Shown here piece by piece: positions 22,901-28,900 of a stretch of DNA of 38,244 nucleotides. Within the stretch, counting starts at the first letter, position 1. Each line of letters opens with the position of its first letter. The notes under the pieces were generated by a model, which was given only the letters and a program-made list of their open reading frames with translations, did not search any database and had not been told where the DNA came from. The translations under genes were made by a program, and so were the position numbers. The stretch lies in assembly GCA_947448395.1 (NCBI GenBank), contig CANFNA010000010.1:1-38244 (forward strand), given 5' to 3'. The stretch comes from Chthoniobacteraceae bacterium. GTDB lineage: Bacteria > Verrucomicrobiota > Verrucomicrobiia > Chthoniobacterales > Chthoniobacteraceae.

Positions 22901-25900
22901 TACCGTGAGCGATCCTGCCGCCGTCACTATTCCAGACCCAGTCGAAATCAAAGTGCAGCCAGCCGCCGCACTTGTTTCGCGTCCGGGAGAGAGCGTACAG
23001 CTGAGCGCAGTGGCTTCAGGAACGCCGCCGGAGGGCCAAACCGCTCTGACTTACCAGTGGAAATGTTGGAACGGAAAAATCTGGGCCGATGTTCAGAATG
23101 GCGCGGGAATCAGTGGGGCACAGAGTGATACTCTGCGGATCGCTGGGGTCCAGCCTCTGACAGCCAACTCTGCTGGATCCGCTGGCATGTATCGGTTGGA
23201 CGTCACCGGTCAACTCAACACCCTGTCAACCGTGCCTTCCCAGTTGACTGTTTTCTCGCCGCCGTCGATTACAAGGCACCCGAGTAAGGCGGTCGTGAAA
23301 CTTCCTGGAATGGCGGTCTTCAGCGTTGCGGTCACCGGCACTCCGCCGTTCACCTACAAATGGTTCGAGAACGGAGTCGCCATGACAAATCCGAAGGTGA
23401 CCGATTCCGGAAGCCGTTTGGTGGTCAATGCCGACACGGCTGCTTTTGACGGCCGCCAGTATTCGGTAGAAGTTCGGAACGATTACGGGACGGTTACGAG
23501 TGACTCCACGAAGCTGTCTGTCGTCTCCGCCCGGTTGGGTGTGGCTTTCAGCCAGCTGGACGAGGCCACTGACGAATCGAAGCGAGTCAAAGTCGTCGCC
23601 AAAGGTGGCACATTTGCGCTGAGCGCAACGCCGATCGCTGTTGAGGAAGGAACGCGCCTGGCCTATCAGTGGCGTCTAGATGGGATCGACATCTCGGGAG
23701 CCACCTCCAGAACCCTCACGCTTAATCCGGTGTCCAAGGAGTTTGCGGGTCTTTACGATGTGAGCGTGCGTTTGCTCGTCGATACTCCCGAGGGCGAAAA
23801 TGATGGGGTGGAGCTGGCGCGAGGAACCCAGCCGGGGACCTTGCTGGTGGTCGATGGAGGTCCGGTCGTTCAGCCTTTCGGCGAACAAAGCTTCCGCCCA
23901 GGACAAAGCTTCTCATTGGCCCCAGTCGTTCAAGTGCTGGATCCCGTCACTCGTACGCTGGTGCCTGCACTTGCAGCGGGTGTGACTTTCCAATGGAGAA
24001 AAGACGGTGTCGCGGTGGCCGGTGGCGTATCGGCCGCAGGCGTGCTTGCCGTATCGCAGGCGTCTTCCACAGACACCGGTGTCTATAGCGTTGTCGCTTC
24101 GTACGGAGGAATCTCAGGGGACCCTGTAATTGCAAAGGTGACGGTCGAGCCTGCGCTCAAAGTGACCGTCACAGCCGCCCAAGCTGCGTTATCCGGCAAT
24201 CTGCTTGCTGGCACGCAGGCTCAGCCGCTTGAGATCGTGGCCCGCTCCCGATTGAACCTCTCTGCGACCGTGGTGAAAGGCGATGGCCCTTTCAAATATC
24301 AGTGGCGTCTGAATGGTTCGAATCTTCTCGGAGGCACTTCGGATCGATACACCGTTCCTTCCGTACTGGCGCGAAACGCCGGGCGTTACGATGTCGTGGT
24401 CACAGGCGCAACGGAGAGGGTCGTGAGCGACTCCATATACGTCCGCCTCCACGATCCGCTCACCATCACCGCTCAGCCTCAAGCTGTCACCGTTGTGAAC
24501 CCAGGTTCGAAGGTCAGCATTCCAGTCGGCTTGAACACTTCGGATGCGTCTTTCCAGTGGTTCAAAGGGACCGGCTCCAACTCGGTAGCCATCCCAGGAC
24601 AGACAACCAACGTGCTGACCTTTTCCGCGGTGCAGGAATCGGATGATGCCAGCTACCGTCTTGTTGTCAGTGGCAGCAATGGCCTTGGCCGATTGGTCAG
24701 TAACGTTGCCAAGATTGTGGTGAATAAGCCCGTGAGAATTACCAGCTCGCCGGTGTCACCGTCCGGATCCTTGGTTCCGGGCAAAGCAGCTTCGTTCCGC
24801 GTCACCGCCTCTGGCACAGGGCCGCTGACCTATCAGTGGACGCGCGACGGGGTGCCAATTCCCGGCGCAAACAGTGACCAGTTTACCCTACCCTCGGTTT
24901 CCGTGTCGGATGCCGGAGCTTACCGTGCGGTGGTTCGCAGCCCCGTCAACACCGATGGCGTGGCCTCCGATCCGGCGATATTGGTCGTTTCCCTGCCCGT
25001 CTCGATTACGCGTCAACCGGAGGATCAAACGCTGGCAGTGGGCGATAAACCACCGGTTCTGTTGTCTGTGACTGCAAATGGGGATGGTGTGCTGAGTTAC
25101 CAATGGCGCCGTAATGGTTTGAGCATCACTGGCGGAACTCAGGCTGCGCTACTCCTACCCAAGGGAGTGGGATTCTATGATGCAGGAAACTACGACGTCT
25201 TGATCGCCAACACAGTTGGTGGAATTCCAGTGTCGAGAGTGGTCAGCCGCGTAGCGTCTGTCCGCGTGAATGGAACCCCTCCTGAAGATGGTGGCGCATC
25301 GATCACCGATGGATGGCGGGCGAACGAAGGCGAGACCGTCATGTTCCCTTGCTATGGCGAAACCGCGAATTGGAGTCGGGTTGGTTCGGGAAGTCTGTCT
25401 TTCGATCTCGAACGTACGAAGGGAATCACCGGAAGTGCAGTGCTTACTTTACGCAACGTGAAACCGGTCGATGCAGGAACGTACGCTGCTGCGCTTCTCT
25501 CCAACGGCACCCTCACTGGGAAGACTGTGAAATGGATCCTCGATATCGTGCCGGTTCCGGTGATCGACAAAGATCCAGTGGATGTGAAGGTGCTTCCTGG
25601 GGGCAAAACTTTGGTGAGCGCTGGATTGACCCTCACCAAGGACACTCGACTGCAGTGGCTCTTCCAATCGGCGAGCGATTCGCCTTGGGTGGCGATCCCC
25701 GGAGCGATTGACAGCACATACAACATTTCGAACGCCTCCGCGCGCGATGGCGGATACTACCGCCTCGAAGTCTCCAACTCCGCCGGTACGGTGACCAGTC
25801 GCAGTGCGAGGGTTACCGTTTACGAACCGGTGGGTGTTACCGCATCGATGCTGGTGGGAACCAGTGTACAAGGCGGCTCCCTCCTAAATGGTCGAATCTC

Positions 25901-28900
25901 CGGCGGATCGATTCAACCAGGAGCGATGACGGCTGCAAATGCCGACCCAGGTACTTCGGTGACCTTGATGGCGACACCGACCGGCGATCTGATTGATCCG
26001 GTGGAAACAGCCTATCAATGGTATCGCCTCTCCAGCAACAAAGCGTGGGCCGCCATCAACGGAGCAGTGAGCTCTACCCTCACCATTCAGGCGGTTCAGG
26101 AGGCCGACGATGTCTTCTACCGAGTCAGGGCGTTCGGGAAGGTAAATGGTGGCGTGGATAGCACCCCAATTCGGCTCTCCGTCAATGATCCGGTGGCCAT
26201 TAAGCCAGGGCAGTCCAGCAAAACCATTGCACTCGTGCAGGGTGACACCACTGTTCTGAGCGTCATCGCGAGCGGAACGGATGTGCATTACCAATGGACG
26301 CGAGATGGCGTGCCCGTGGGGACGGACTCCGCTTCTTACACCATCTCCCATGCCTCCGCGCTGGATGCAGGAACTTACGGCGTCATCGTGAGGAACCGGT
26401 TCTCCAGAGCGGGCGCTATTGCGTCCTCGACCGCAGAACCGATGCCGCAAACAGCACCTTTTGAAATTGCGAGAGTCTCCGTGAAAGGTGCCCCGAGTTT
26501 GCAACCGCTCGCTTTCGTTTCCGCAGCGGCATTCTCCGTAACGGCGCTGGAAGCTTCCACGGCTGAACTGGCGATGGTGGAGGAAGGCAAACCCTTCTCA
26601 CTTGGCGTCACTCTGAGCACGCCAACGGCGCTGCCTCTGACATATCAGTGGCGCCGGAACGGCGTTCTCTTGGCTGGCAAATCAGGCCGCTTGACCGCGC
26701 TGCCAGAAGGTCTCAACGACATTCGCCTCTCAGTTTCAGCTGCGACGGCAGACTCCGCCGGCGTTTATGATGTCGTTGTCAGCAACCTCTTTGGAGCAAC
26801 TGTTAGCTCTGCGATCCGAATGAGTGTGGATTTGAATCCGCTCATCACGCGGCAACCCGCCGATGCACTAGCTTCGGAGGGTGGTTCAGCCACCTTCCGT
26901 GTGGAGTCGCTCGGAAGCGGTCTGACTTACCGTTGGTTGTTGGGAAATTCCGCTAATTTTGCAGATGCAGATGGCATCGTGATCGGCACTGATTCCGTTC
27001 TGACCTTCGAGGGATTAAAGGCGGCGATGAACGGGAAGTACGTGAGGGTCATCGTGACCAAAGGCACAGCAACCGGTGTACCCTCCGCCACGAGTCGTAC
27101 GGCGCGAATCGATGTCACGCAACCCGGTGACCTCACGATTGCGGACCTTCAGTTTGCCGGCCTGACTTCCGACGGCGTGGCGTTACCCGGAAGCACCGTC
27201 AAACTGTCCGCAGCGGTCAAAGGAAGTGGCGTCCTAACATATCGCTGGCGCAAGGACGGCGCGGACATTGGAGGTGCCTTGGGTAGTGGCTCCGTCCAGT
27301 CAGGAACGAGCGTCGAGCTACCCATCAATGCCGCCAATGCGTCCGCTGGCGTTTACGATCTGCTGCTCACTAACGGCGCGGATATTGCCTATGGAAAACC
27401 GATGTCCCTCGCGGTCGATCCATTTGTGGAATCGTTTGAGGTCCCAGCCACCGCGAATCCCGGGGATGGTCTGCGATTCCAAGCAAAGGTTTCCAGTCCG
27501 AGTAAAAAGGCGCTGAAGTATCAATGGCTCTACCGAGCCAAAGGAGCTACCACGTGGCAGACGCTGACGGATAACAACGCTCGGATCTCTGGTGCCATTT
27601 CTGACGTGATGATGCTCAAAGACGCCTCTGCAAAGGATTCTGGCACCTACCGTGTCGAAGTCCGCTACGCGGATGGTTCTTACCCATTGCTTGTGGTCTC
27701 ACGTGAAGCGGATGTCGCTATCTCAAATCTCAGCATCACGACACAGCCCAAGAGTCTCGTACTCGAGGAAGGAGCAAGTGGCTCGTTGACGGTAGCTGCG
27801 GTGGATGCAACGGCGTACCGTTGGATGAAAGATGGTGTGACGATCCCTGGAGGCACAGGTTCGACCCTGCTTATTCAGGCAGGGACTTCCAGCGACGGCA
27901 CTTTTGCGTCGGCCGGGCTCTATCAAGTAGAGGTCTCTAACTCGAGTGGTGCATTGCTGAGCAGTGTTGCCAATGTGACCGTGAAAGCAGGACTGCATGT
28001 GAACATCGAGGCCCCTTCAGAAGCGGCGTTGGGCAGCTCCATCAACCTGACGGCTTCGGTCTCCGGCGTAGGCCCCTTCACGTTTGCTTGGAGCAAGGAT
28101 GGCAAATCCATCGGTTCGGAAGCGCGATATCGCATCGCCCCAGCGATCTTATCCGATACTGGTCTTTACCGAGTGCTGGTCACGGATGCTTCTGGAAAGA
28201 GCGCCTCTGCAGAGTTTTCTCTCTCCATCCGTAATGTCCCTGAGATCCTTGTGGGGCCTGTCACGCAGTCGGTCTCGGCTACTGGCAACGCGAAGTTGTT
28301 CGTGGTTGCGCGCTTCAATGGCCCGCTCAAATACCAGTGGTTTAAGAACGGCTCGGAACTGGCCGGAGCGACTACTCCACAGTGCTCGGTAACAGGCGCG
28401 GCCATTTCTGAGGCGGGTGACGCCTACACGGTCCGAGTCAGCAGCGCATCTGACTCGAGTGCGTACGCGGAGGCCGCTGCGAAGGTATCCAAGCGGAAGA
28501 CGACGGGTAGTGACGCAGGGTCGGGCACAACTGAGAGCGGTATCACCCTCGGCGAGGTAACGCAGGCTCAGTGGTGGATTTACGGAGCGCAGGCCAGTCA
28601 GCGTACGTGGACCGCCGGAGGCGTGCGTGATACCGCTGGTGACCGTCTCGGTTACTGGATCGTGGAACGCGTCGAAGATTCGACAACGGGCCAGGTGCGA
28701 GCAGGACGGACGGCATGGGTATGGTCCAATCAAACGGATGTTTGGACGGCCAACACGCAGACAGCCCAAGAAGTGGTGGATACTGCTCGCGGTGAGTTCT
28801 CGATCGTGGCGAGCCGCATGGCGAGTGATGCTGCGCTGCAAACCTTCGTTGTCAGCGGACGCTTCGAAGCAGGAACGGAAGCCGCCTCGTACGGTGCTCC